Shown: in pieces, positions 8,356-15,241 of the stretch
Position numbering within the stretch: position 1 is the first letter of the stretch
How the letters are laid out: each line of letters starts with the position of its first letter
Assembly (NCBI RefSeq): GCF_047300855.1
Contig: NZ_CP170197.1
Location: forward strand, 1,984,001 to 2,048,000
Direction of reading: 5' to 3'
Origin: Sulfuriferula sp047300855
GTDB lineage: Bacteria; Pseudomonadota; Gammaproteobacteria; Burkholderiales; Sulfuriferulaceae
DNA: 64,000 nt
Made by a program: the position numbers and the translations under genes
Notes under the pieces: generated by a model
Database searches by the model: none
The model's input: the letters and a program-made list of their open reading frames with translations, nothing else
Told to the model about the DNA's origin: nothing

Positions 8356-9452
8356 GGGCGGAACTCCTGGGAAATATAAGCTGAAGCACCGGCCAGCGGG
8401 GCTGACAAAATCAGGCGTGTGCCATTACGCGGCATATCTTCGACTTCAATACCGCCATACAGGTAATTCAAGCGCTCCTCAATGCTGCTTAATGCGAATC
8501 CTCCGGGTTGGGTCAGCGCCTCCCGATAGTCGAATCCGCTCCCTGAATCGCCGAGTATGATTTGTAGCCGGTTATCCTGGCACCGGGCAGACAATACAAT
8601 CCGGCTGACCCGAGCAAGTGCGGCGACATTAGCCAGTATTTCGCGCACTGCACGGAACACCAGAGTCGCTACAGGCAAATCCAGTGGGATGTCCATGCTG
8701 TCATGCTGCACCACTATCTTCAGATCGCTGGTGCGGTGCAGATCTTCTGCCAACCACTCCAAGGCAGGCATCAGACCAATTTCATGCAGCAAAGGCGGAC
8801 ACAACTGAAAAATCATCGAGTGTACGGAGCCGTAAGCCTGGGTAAGCAGTGAATCCAGCTCCGCGGCGCGCTGCTTGAACAGAGGGGATGAGCGCTCTTG
8901 TTGACAAGCTCTCAGCTTAAGCTTCGTGGCCGCCAGAATCCCGCCCAGGTCATTATGAATTTCATGGGCCAGGTTGTAGCGCTCGTGTTCTTCCGCAAGA
9001 GTCATTCTCATCGCAAGCGTTTGCAATTCGACAATTCGCTCTTGCTTATGCCGTTTCAAAGATTCTGTTACCTGCCATGTGTTAATAGCCATATTTTCCG
9101 TATATCTATTTTTAGCAATTTCAATAAATAAAATTACCATGCCGCTGGAGATGTCACTTTTTCCCTTGTAAGGCATGATCCTGCGTAAAAAACTGCGACC
9201 ATTCGGCATTGTAAAATTCCGCTGAAGAGGCAACCGTGTATTGGCAACAATTCTGGCATCCTCCATCAGATTACTGGCCACCAAATTTTCGGAAATTTCA
9301 CTGAGCGACCTTCCATGAATGGAGTCGGGTAAACCGAATATATTTTGCGTTGTTTGCGTAAACCACAAAACGCGCAGCTCATAATCCAGGCATAGAAGCC
9401 CTATTTCGCTTCCGCCGAATTCATTATCGGGCAATGAATAAGCATTATTCAT
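8352..9452 (-). CDS. NarX/DesK-type sensor histidine kinase with PAS domain
   Basis: The 366-residue protein has no membrane segment. Residues about 15-115 form a PAS-like sensor, residues 150-220 a HisKA_3 dimerisation domain with the motif AHEIHNDLG (phospho-acceptor His near 166), and the C-terminal region an HATPase domain with GDSGSGFD and a late EERLNYLYGG box. A soluble kinase with PAS suggests sensing of a cytoplasmic cue such as redox state or a small ligand. It forms an operon with the response regulator through an ATGA overlap. Confidence 0.88.
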   Translation of the reverse strand: MNNAYSLPDNEFGGSEIGLLCLDYELRVLWFTQTTQNIFGLPDSIHGRSLSEISENLVASNLMEDARIVANTRLPLQRNFTMPNGRSFLRRIMPYKGKSDISSGMVILFIEIAKNRYTENMAINTWQVTESLKRHKQERIVELQTLAMRMTLAEEHERYNLAHEIHNDLGGILAATKLKLRACQQERSSPLFKQRAAELDSLLTQAYGSVHSMIFQLCPPLLHEIGLMPALEWLAEDLHRTSDLKIVVQHDSMDIPLDLPVATLVFRAVREILANVAALARVSRIVLSARCQDNRLQIILGDSGSGFDYREALTQPGGFALSSIEERLNYLYGGIEVEDMPRNGTRLILSAPLAGASAYISQEFRP

Positions 9453-9666
9453 CTGGAAATCATTTACTCGCTATGGATAAACGGATTTGCAAGATAAATA
9501 TAACTGCTATCTATAATAAGTCCGTTCGGTAACCCACATTATTTCCATGAAAAATAAATGTTTTTATGCCGGATAAATTATGGAATTTGCTTGAGGTGCG
9601 TTAGCAGAATATGGCGCGTTGCATATTCTCTCTATGCACGAGGAAACGGAAAATTATTTGATATAG

Positions 9667-9710
9667 AAGTTTGCGTCCGTGGTCGTCTATCGTTCCCCGA
9701 ACGCAAACTT
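9667..9710 (-). terminator. Hairpin following the Spy-like gene
   Basis: AAGTTTGCGT (9667-9676) and ACGCAAACTT (9701-9710) are perfect 10-base arms with a 24-base loop, just beyond the stop of the Spy-like gene at 9719. The loop is long and there is only an AT-rich tail, so termination is plausible rather than certain. The remaining stretch 9453-9666 shows no gene. Confidence 0.45.
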
Positions 9711-9718
9711 TTGGTTCT

Positions 9719-10216
9719 TTATTTCTTGTGATCCATGGATTGCATATGATTCATGTGCATTTTGTCGAATACTTCTTTTTGTTCCGGCTTGAGCTCACTA
9801 TAAAAAGCTTTTACCGCATCTGCCATGGCGGCCATATTCTGCGCACGCTCTTTCATCATGTCCGCCATCATCGCCATGCGATCAGGCATGGTCTTGGGCA
9901 TATCCTGCATATTCCCTTTCATCTTATCGTGCATTGACGCCATGCTTTTGGCTTGTGCGTTGACCTTATCGGAGAATGCTTGCCAGGCAGGCTCCTGATC
10001 TTTGGTCAGCCTAAGCTTGGCTTTCAGTTCGGCCAGGTGTTTGTGGGCCATGGCAATCGGGTCCTTCATCATATGGCCCTGCATCATGCCCATGCCATCA
10101 CAACCCATCTCATGTCTTTCCTTGTGCATCTTCCCGTCATGGCTGGCAGCTGTTGCGACGCCGATTGCGAACACGGTAGAGATCAGGCCAAAAGCGAGTT
10201 TTGTACGCAGTTTCAT
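9719..10216 (-). CDS. Spy/CpxP (LTXXQ)-like periplasmic protein, Met/His-rich
   Basis: The start is ATG 10216, preceded by AAAGGAA; the upstream in-frame extension lacks a signal peptide. The product is 165 residues with a signal peptide at 1-24. The mature N-terminus is dense in Met, His and Cys (HDGKMHKERHEMGCDGMGMM), which suggests metal binding. Residues about 60-150 are helical with LTKDQEPAWQAF and LKPEQKEVFDKM, the two LTxxQ-like repeats of the Spy/CpxP family of periplasmic chaperones and envelope stress sensors. It appears to be transcribed alone. Confidence 0.8.
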   Translation of the reverse strand: MKLRTKLAFGLISTVFAIGVATAASHDGKMHKERHEMGCDGMGMMQGHMMKDPIAMAHKHLAELKAKLRLTKDQEPAWQAFSDKVNAQAKSMASMHDKMKGNMQDMPKTMPDRMAMMADMMKERAQNMAAMADAVKAFYSELKPEQKEVFDKMHMNHMQSMDHKK

Positions 10217-10404
10217 GGAATTTCCTTTCAGTGTGAAAAAATATTGCCTGCAACCTGCTGGTCGAAACAAGCAATAGGAATGATTCGTTTTGCCAAGAGT
10301 TCCAGATCTACAATGACGATTTATTTCCACCGGCACTCGCTCTGCCCCGATTGGTTTATTGAAAGCGGTGATGGATCAGGCCTCACCACGATTGCCGGTT
10401 TGAC

Positions 10405-10599
10405 CTATCGCCCAATCCGAACCCCAGAGAGGGAGCCCAGTACCCCGAAGACGCTCAGCAACCAAAGGATCACTGCAATGATCACCACCACATTCAGGAT
10501 TTTCTTGATCGTGGCTTCCATCGGTATGTAGGTATTGATCAGCCAAAGCACCACCCCCACGACAACCAACACAATCACTAATTGAATCAATGGCATCAT
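10405..10599 (-). CDS. Small two-helix membrane protein (Thivi_2564-like)
   Basis: ATG 10599 follows AAGGAGAATA; a second ATG at 10596 is also possible. The 64-residue product has two hydrophobic helices (about 3-24 and 32-55) linked by a short polar loop with a positively charged pair, and ends in GVRIGR. The layout fits the small Thivi_2564-family membrane proteins, whose function is unknown. The perfect inverted repeat GCGTGCATTTGCACGC at 10635-10650 lies about 36 bases upstream and could be an operator. Confidence 0.6.
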   Translation of the reverse strand: MMPLIQLVIVLVVVGVVLWLINTYIPMEATIKKILNVVVIIAVILWLLSVFGVLGSLSGVRIGR

Positions 10600-10634
10600 T
10601 ATTCTCCTTGGTATCGCCTTAAATGGATTGTTCA

Positions 10635-10650
10635 GCGTGCATTTGCACGC
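10635..10650. promoter_or_regulatory. 16-bp inverted repeat upstream of the small membrane protein gene
   Basis: GCGTGCATTTGCACGC has perfect seven-base arms around TT. It lies between the gene ending at 10693 and the start at 10599, where a promoter is expected. Operator function is inference. Confidence 0.3.
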
Positions 10651-10692
10651 CACTGCCGGACAGCATCCAGCTTGGCGTGTAATCAACTCACA

Positions 10693-11004
10693 TTATTTGA
10701 GGCGCATATCATTCTTGACGGAGCGCACACCCTCGACCTTGCGTGTTACTTCTACAGCACGGTTGATGTCTGCCTGCGAGTTCACGAAACCACTCAGCTG
10801 AACCACCCCCTTGAACGTTTCAACATTGATTTCAGTAGATTTGAGCGTGGGTTCCTTGAAAAGAGCTGCCTTGACCTTGGTCGTAATAACGCTGTCGTCG
10901 ATATAGGCGCCGGTACTCTCCTTGGTCTGGGTAGATGCGCAGCCCATGAATGATACCAGTACAACGCTCAGGAAAAGTGCGGAAAAAATCTTAATTAGTT
11001 TCAT
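10693..11004 (-). CDS. BON-domain lipoprotein (OsmY-like)
   Basis: The 103-residue product starts at ATG 11004 (GGAACG upstream). Residues 1-22 are a lipoprotein signal with lipobox FMGC (Cys about 22), so the protein should be lipidated. The remaining 80 residues form a single BON domain: DSVITTKVKAALF, a central INVETFKGVVQLSGFV strand and a final VEGVRSVKNDM. BON proteins such as OsmY bind phospholipid or support the envelope under osmotic stress. Its neighbours are other small envelope proteins. Confidence 0.85.
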   Translation of the reverse strand: MKLIKIFSALFLSVVLVSFMGCASTQTKESTGAYIDDSVITTKVKAALFKEPTLKSTEINVETFKGVVQLSGFVNSQADINRAVEVTRKVEGVRSVKNDMRLK

Positions 11005-11109
11005 GATTAGACGTTCCAAATAAATATTAAATATACAAATAGTTTACTCACGACTGAGTCAGACGCCCCGTGAGCACTCGCTTGCCTTTCCGAAATCGGT
11101 TTCAGCGTG

Positions 11110-11265
11110 CTATATCCGTCCCAGCAACAGCAGGATGATCAGGATGATCAATATCAATCCCAACCCGCCACTGGGACCGTAGCCCCATCCCCTGCTGTGG
11201 GGCCAGGCCGGGATTGCACCTATCAGCATCAGGATCACCACTATCAGCAGTATTGTCCCCAACAT
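11110..11265 (-). CDS. DUF3309 family small membrane protein
   Basis: ATG 11265 follows AAGGAG and gives a 51-residue protein with two membrane helices (about 2-19 and 34-49) separated by the conserved loop PAWPHSRGWGYGPSG, characteristic of DUF3309. The function is unknown. A longer frame running upstream on this strand is only the antisense of the membrane protein gene at 11797. The gap after it contains CTCACG/CGTGAG arms (about 11047-11074). Confidence 0.75.
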   Translation of the reverse strand: MLGTILLIVVILMLIGAIPAWPHSRGWGYGPSGGLGLILIILIILLLLGRI

Positions 11266-11796
11266 TTTTTTCTCCTTGTAGCACTCGTTAAAATCCCAAT
11301 CCAGCCCTGTAATTTTCATGACAACGCATGGCAGTTCTCTCTCGATCCCTGGCGTGTGCGCCATTGACATCTTCGTCGGCAGGATCATTTCCACTAGACG
11401 ATTCAGTTGATAGCCAGCTGTCCATATCGATCTTGCGGTGCTGACCGCATTTCGCGCAACCGGAGAGGTAGGATGAAATTTAGACATATATCCGGATACA
11501 GTCTGTTCGGTATCACACATAACCATATAAATCTCTGCACGGCATGGTGATGCTTGACTGCTTCGGCTTGGTCGTGGCGCCGCGTGTGCTATCCTGCACG
11601 TCGTATTGGTATCGCCTTTTGGTGGGCGTGCCAGCCGCAGTGTCCTGCCGAATGATGCCCCAGCGACAACCACACCAGCGTTATGGTGGCGGACAAAACC
11701 TCTATGCTGAATTGACCGCACTAGGTATGCTATGCGGCCACGAGGAACCGGCGCAGTGCCGCACATCCGCCTTGCCAGACTGAACTGACGCGCATC
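11266..11796. other. 531-base stretch without a recognised gene
   Basis: No frame with convincing start and coding character is present on either strand. The last 280 bases are GC-rich and could be a long leader for the membrane protein gene at 11797. I compared the segment 11600-11700 with cobalamin-riboswitch core motifs and found only a partial B12-box resemblance, not enough to call. Confidence 0.5.
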
Positions 11797-12693
11797 ATGG
11801 AATTCATCGATCTGTGGAATCCCACCCACCCCGGCATTTTCGCCGCTCTCGTTACCGCATTGCTGCTGGGCCTGATCCACGGCATGGTGCCGGACGAACA
11901 CACCTGGCCCATCACGTTCAGCTATGCGGTCGGCAGTTACTCCACCCGTAAAGGACTGCGTGCCGGGCTGCTGTTCTCGCTGACTTTCACCGTGCAGCGT
12001 GCGATTGCCAGCGAATTGGCGTGGCTGGGGCTGTCGCAGTGGATGCAGAATGACTGGCTGAACCAGGCCTTGTTCGTGCCCATCGGCCTGTTGATGGCAG
12101 GCGGCGGCTGGCTGATGCTGCGCCAGCGTCGTGCCATGCATCTGCACCTGATCGGTGAGTGTCAGCAAGATCGCCTGGATGACACGCCAGAAACCATTCA
12201 CTGGACTCGCATGACTGGCTGGATGCCGGCGCTACACGGCTTTGTCGCCGGCTGGGGCTTCGGTGCCTTTGCCCTCATTCTCTATACGACCCTTGCGCCT
12301 GCGATGCCCAGCGCCGCCTGGGGCTGGTTACCCGGCGCCCTGTTCGGGCTGGGCACCCTGATCGTGCAAGCCGTGGCGGGTGCCCTGTTCGGCCGTATGG
12401 CAGCCAGCCGCAAGCTTTCTCCCCAGGCAATACGTGCGGTGGCGCTGACAACGGCCGCACGCACCCTGCTGTGGGGCGGCGCCGCCTATACGATTGCGGG
12501 CGTGTTCGGCCTGCTGTTTCCCAGCCTGGCTCACTGGAGCATCGACACGGGCCTCCACGTGCATGGCCTGTCCCACATCGACCTGCCGCTGGTGCTGGCG
12601 GTGGTGTGCGTGGCGGGCGTGGGGCTGGGCACTTTTATTACCCAGACCCGGACCTTGCGCGCGATGCAGGACACGGTAGCCAGTAGCAAATAG
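11797..12693 (+). CDS. Multi-pass membrane protein, NicO/UreH-like metal permease candidate
   Basis: The 298-residue protein has about seven hydrophobic segments in two groups separated by a polar, His/Asp-rich loop (about 110-145). The first helix carries HGMVPDEH (residues 28-35), close to the HX4DH metal signature of nickel/cobalt permeases but with Glu inserted before the last His. A second histidine-rich segment, HVHGLSH, lies near the end. Transport of nickel, cobalt or a similar metal is an inference from these motifs. It is flanked by unrelated genes on the opposite strand. Confidence 0.5.
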   Translation: MEFIDLWNPTHPGIFAALVTALLLGLIHGMVPDEHTWPITFSYAVGSYSTRKGLRAGLLFSLTFTVQRAIASELAWLGLSQWMQNDWLNQALFVPIGLLMAGGGWLMLRQRRAMHLHLIGECQQDRLDDTPETIHWTRMTGWMPALHGFVAGWGFGAFALILYTTLAPAMPSAAWGWLPGALFGLGTLIVQAVAGALFGRMAASRKLSPQAIRAVALTTAARTLLWGGAAYTIAGVFGLLFPSLAHWSIDTGLHVHGLSHIDLPLVLAVVCVAGVGLGTFITQTRTLRAMQDTVASSK

Positions 12694-12716
12694 CGCTCGC
12701 CCCTCAGCGAGACGTA

Positions 12717-13490
12717 TCAACGTGGTGCAGCTGTCTGGTAAAACAGTGCAAGTTGTTTGTGGACTGCCGGGCAACAGTTTTTCAAAATATCCGGTGCGGT
12801 AAAGAAATACTCGCTCATCACCGCAAAAAACTCCGCTGGATTGGTCGCGGCATAAGGATTGATAAAACCGGATTCTCCTGCCGCCACTTGCTGACACAGC
12901 GCATCGTAGGCCTCACTGAATGCCTCGGCCCATCGTTTCCTGCTCATGCCGCGACGCAGTGGCGGCATACCGTTCGTGACCCCGGTAAGACCATCCAGCT
13001 TGTGTGCGAACTCGTGCAACACCACATTGTGACCAGCCTGATAATGATAGGTATCCCGCTCGACGTCATCCCAGGACAAAATCACCGGGCCACGCAACCA
13101 TGACTCGCCGGTTAAAACGCTTGCTTCGTTACGGACCAGGCCAATGGCATCCATCTGTGCATGCTTGACGCGAAACGCGCCCGGATAAAGGATGACCTCG
13201 ACCCAACCGTCGAAATGCTCCACGCCCAGATTCAGGATCAGCAAACAGGCCTGGGCAGCCACCGCCACTCTCATTGACTGCGTCACCTCCAGGCCTTGAG
13301 CGCCGGTGATTGATTTCCGATCCAGGAACCATGTCGTCTTTTCGCGGAGGTGTGCCATTTGCACCGCATCCAGCCCTCTCAACACGCACACACGCCGGGT
13401 CACACTTTGCCAGACGTGGTGAGGTATCGGATGACGCTGAAGCATTCTGCGCATGCGCCAGCGCCGTAACGCAATGCCTAGCGGACGCAT
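12717..13490 (-). CDS. mtfA: MtfA-like zinc-dependent peptidase
   Basis: The 257-residue cytoplasmic protein contains VVLHEFAHKLD (near residue 158), the HExxH zinc-binding motif, with NPAEFFAVMSEYFF downstream supplying the Glu of the gluzincin-like site. This matches MtfA (DUF980), which in E. coli binds the Mlc repressor and relieves repression of glucose PTS genes; whether an Mlc partner exists here is unknown. A 65-residue gene lies 34 bases upstream on the same strand and is probably in the same transcript. Confidence 0.88.
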   Translation of the reverse strand: MRPLGIALRRWRMRRMLQRHPIPHHVWQSVTRRVCVLRGLDAVQMAHLREKTTWFLDRKSITGAQGLEVTQSMRVAVAAQACLLILNLGVEHFDGWVEVILYPGAFRVKHAQMDAIGLVRNEASVLTGESWLRGPVILSWDDVERDTYHYQAGHNVVLHEFAHKLDGLTGVTNGMPPLRRGMSRKRWAEAFSEAYDALCQQVAAGESGFINPYAATNPAEFFAVMSEYFFTAPDILKNCCPAVHKQLALFYQTAAPR

Positions 13491-13524
13491 CTCGTCTTCT
13501 CGATGACGGTTGGTCCGTTCCGTC

Positions 13525-13722
13525 TCAACAACATGGCAATCCCTCTTTGATAACGTCTACGGCCTTGCGCATTTCCGCCGGGATAAGTTTATCCGCAAGG
13601 TTTTGTTCGATCTCAGTCACATCCCAATCGAATATTGCACGATATTTTTCGACCAGAATTTTCACGTCAGCAATGATTTCACTACGATGTCCTTCCAGTT
13701 CCAGCTGTTCTATTTTTGCCAT
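13525..13722 (-). CDS. Small acidic protein of unknown function
   Basis: The 65-residue frame has a strong AAGGAGA ribosome-binding site before ATG 13722. The sequence is helical and acidic, with the motif VEKYRAIFDWDVTEIEQNLADKLI and a C-terminal Cys-Cys pair. No membrane or signal segment is present. It lies directly upstream of mtfA and is likely co-transcribed. I do not recognise the family. Confidence 0.65.
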   Translation of the reverse strand: MAKIEQLELEGHRSEIIADVKILVEKYRAIFDWDVTEIEQNLADKLIPAEMRKAVDVIKEGLPCC

Positions 13723-13887
13723 TTTTTGTCTCCTTGATATTCAGGTGAAGAACGCTATTGTTCTGCGCTGGCCTGACGAGGCGAGACCGAAATTTGAAAT
13801 CCGGGGTCGATTGAACATCCTCGGTCCAGTTAAGTCCATCCGGCAAAGCTGGTGGTTACCTCAATAAATACCTACACCGCCTGGTAG

Positions 13888-14013
13888 TTGTACCACGCGC
13901 TACCGTTCGATCCGGGTACCATCATCGAACCGGTGCGTTCGAACATTCATCCCGAAAGTGCCTATAACGAGAAAATCCTTACAGATTTTCCAGGTTCATT
14001 GGAGCAATCATGA
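13888..14013 (+). pseudogene. Short reading-frame remnant overlapping the DUF1566 start
   Basis: A frame opening at TTG 13888, right after an in-frame TAG, runs 41 codons to TGA 14011-14013 and overlaps the next ATG. Its translation (FDPGTIIEPVRSNIHPES, then LTDFPGSLEQS) looks protein-like rather than random, and the overlap resembles operonic coupling. It may be the tail of a lost upstream gene. No ribosome-binding site was found for it, so this is tentative. The rest of 13723-13887 shows nothing. Confidence 0.25.
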
Positions 14014-15074
14014 CCACTCGCCATTATCTGCATACCGGCCAACGCACCTGCCATGCCGACGATGGACGCGAGATTGCGTGCGAAGGCTCCGGCCAGGATG
14101 CCTCGTATCCCGTCGGCACGCCCTGGCCGGAACCGCGCTTCGACTTGCGCAGCGACGAGGTCATGGATGGCCTGACCGGTCTGATCTGGTGCCGCAATGC
14201 CAATCTCGCCGAGTTTCCGCTCACCTGGCAGGAAGCACTGGATTTCGTCGCAAGCATGAACCGCGAACAGCGTTTCGGCCAGCGCGACTGGCGTATGCCC
14301 AATCGCCGCGAATTGCGCAGTTTGCTCAGTCTGCAAACCAAATTGCCTGCCCTGCCCGAGCAACACCCGTTCATCAATGTGTTCAACGGCTGGTACTGGA
14401 GCGCGACGACGGCGGTCATCAGCCCGGCGCACGCCTGGTATGTGGCGCTCGATGGCGCGCGCATGTTTTACGGCGGCAAAGATCAATCCTTCATGCTCTG
14501 GCCGGTACGCGGCGCAGGCCTGGGTGTTGTCCCGCGCACCGGCCAAAGCCTATGCTACGACGCCGCCGGCAAAGTCATTTCATGCACCGGGACGGGACAG
14601 GACGGCGAATGGCGTTTCGGTGCCGCATGGCCTGAACCGCGCTTCGAAATACACCCAACCGGCGTCCTGGATCGTCTCACCGGTCTGCTCTGGCGCCGCA
14701 GCGCGAACCTCACACCGCAGCCGGTGGTCTGGCGCGAGGCATTGGCAGCGGTGGCCGCGCTCAACCATCAAGGCGCGGGAACTGTCTGGCGGCTGCCCAC
14801 GATCAACGAACTGGAGGCACTGGTGGATTGCGCCGTCCACAGTCCGGCGTTGCCGTCCGGACATCCTTTCGTCGACGTGCAGGACATTTACTGGTCGTCA
14901 ACCACCAGCCTGTTCGAGCCCGATTGGGCCTGGGCCCTGTACCTTGGAAAAGGCGCGACGGGCGTCGGACAAAAGCGCTTCGCACAATTTTCGGTATGGG
15001 CCGTGGCCAATGCGGCAGCGTTCGTCGATACCGCGAAAATACTCACGCCTTCGTGTTGCACGACCATGTTGTGA
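14010..15074 (+). CDS. Tandem DUF1566 (Lcl C-terminal) protein with abnormal 3' end
   Basis: ATG 14010 follows GGAG. The 354-residue protein contains two tandem copies of one unit: about 35-172 (WPEPRF, DGLTGLIW, WQEAL, WRMPNRREL, WYWSATT, LWPVRG) and about 210-340 (WPEPRF, DRLTGLLW, WREAL, WRLPTINEL, IYWSSTT, FSVWAVAN). DUF1566 is a C-type-lectin-like fold frequent in surface proteins, but no signal peptide is seen here. The final 20 residues and stop codon come from the antisense strand of an atpD remnant, so the original end of the gene has been replaced. Confidence 0.7.
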   Translation: MTTRHYLHTGQRTCHADDGREIACEGSGQDASYPVGTPWPEPRFDLRSDEVMDGLTGLIWCRNANLAEFPLTWQEALDFVASMNREQRFGQRDWRMPNRRELRSLLSLQTKLPALPEQHPFINVFNGWYWSATTAVISPAHAWYVALDGARMFYGGKDQSFMLWPVRGAGLGVVPRTGQSLCYDAAGKVISCTGTGQDGEWRFGAAWPEPRFEIHPTGVLDRLTGLLWRRSANLTPQPVVWREALAAVAALNHQGAGTVWRLPTINELEALVDCAVHSPALPSGHPFVDVQDIYWSSTTSLFEPDWAWALYLGKGATGVGQKRFAQFSVWAVANAAAFVDTAKILTPSCCTTML

Positions 15075-15241
15075 ATCATCTCGGTGAGCAGCACCGTCTT
15101 GCCCACGCCTGCCCCGCCAAACAGGCCCGCCTTGCCGCCGCGCACAGAAACAACCGTGCCGGCATTCGGAATGCCGGATTTACGGTTCACGGTTTCCGCC
15201 GCATATTCCCTATTATTATCAATCCAGCACGCGCAGCTCAT
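15032..15241 (-). pseudogene. atpD: Remnant of an F1-ATPase beta-subunit gene (alternative/N-type ATPase)
   Basis: Reading on from an ATGA overlap with the xfp stop, this frame encodes GTVVSVRG, typical of the first beta strand of AtpD, followed directly by GKAGLFGGAGVGKTVLL and then MIHNMVVQHEGVSIFA. These hold the Walker A P-loop, found about 140 residues further on in intact beta subunits, so roughly the 130 residues between appear deleted at an RG/RGG repeat. Homology stops at 15032, where GVGER would be expected. The MIHNM and VQHEGVSIF wording resembles N-ATPase beta subunits. The window holds no other ATPase gene. Confidence 0.75.

Noticed and set aside
11600..11700. Possible cobalamin riboswitch before the metal-permease-like gene
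   Set aside because: Only a partial B12-box resemblance; the other conserved core elements are missing or out of order.
11266..12201. Extended minus-strand frame joining the DUF3309 gene
   Set aside because: The extra 312 codons are antisense of the membrane protein gene at 11797; the real start at 11265 has a strong ribosome-binding site.
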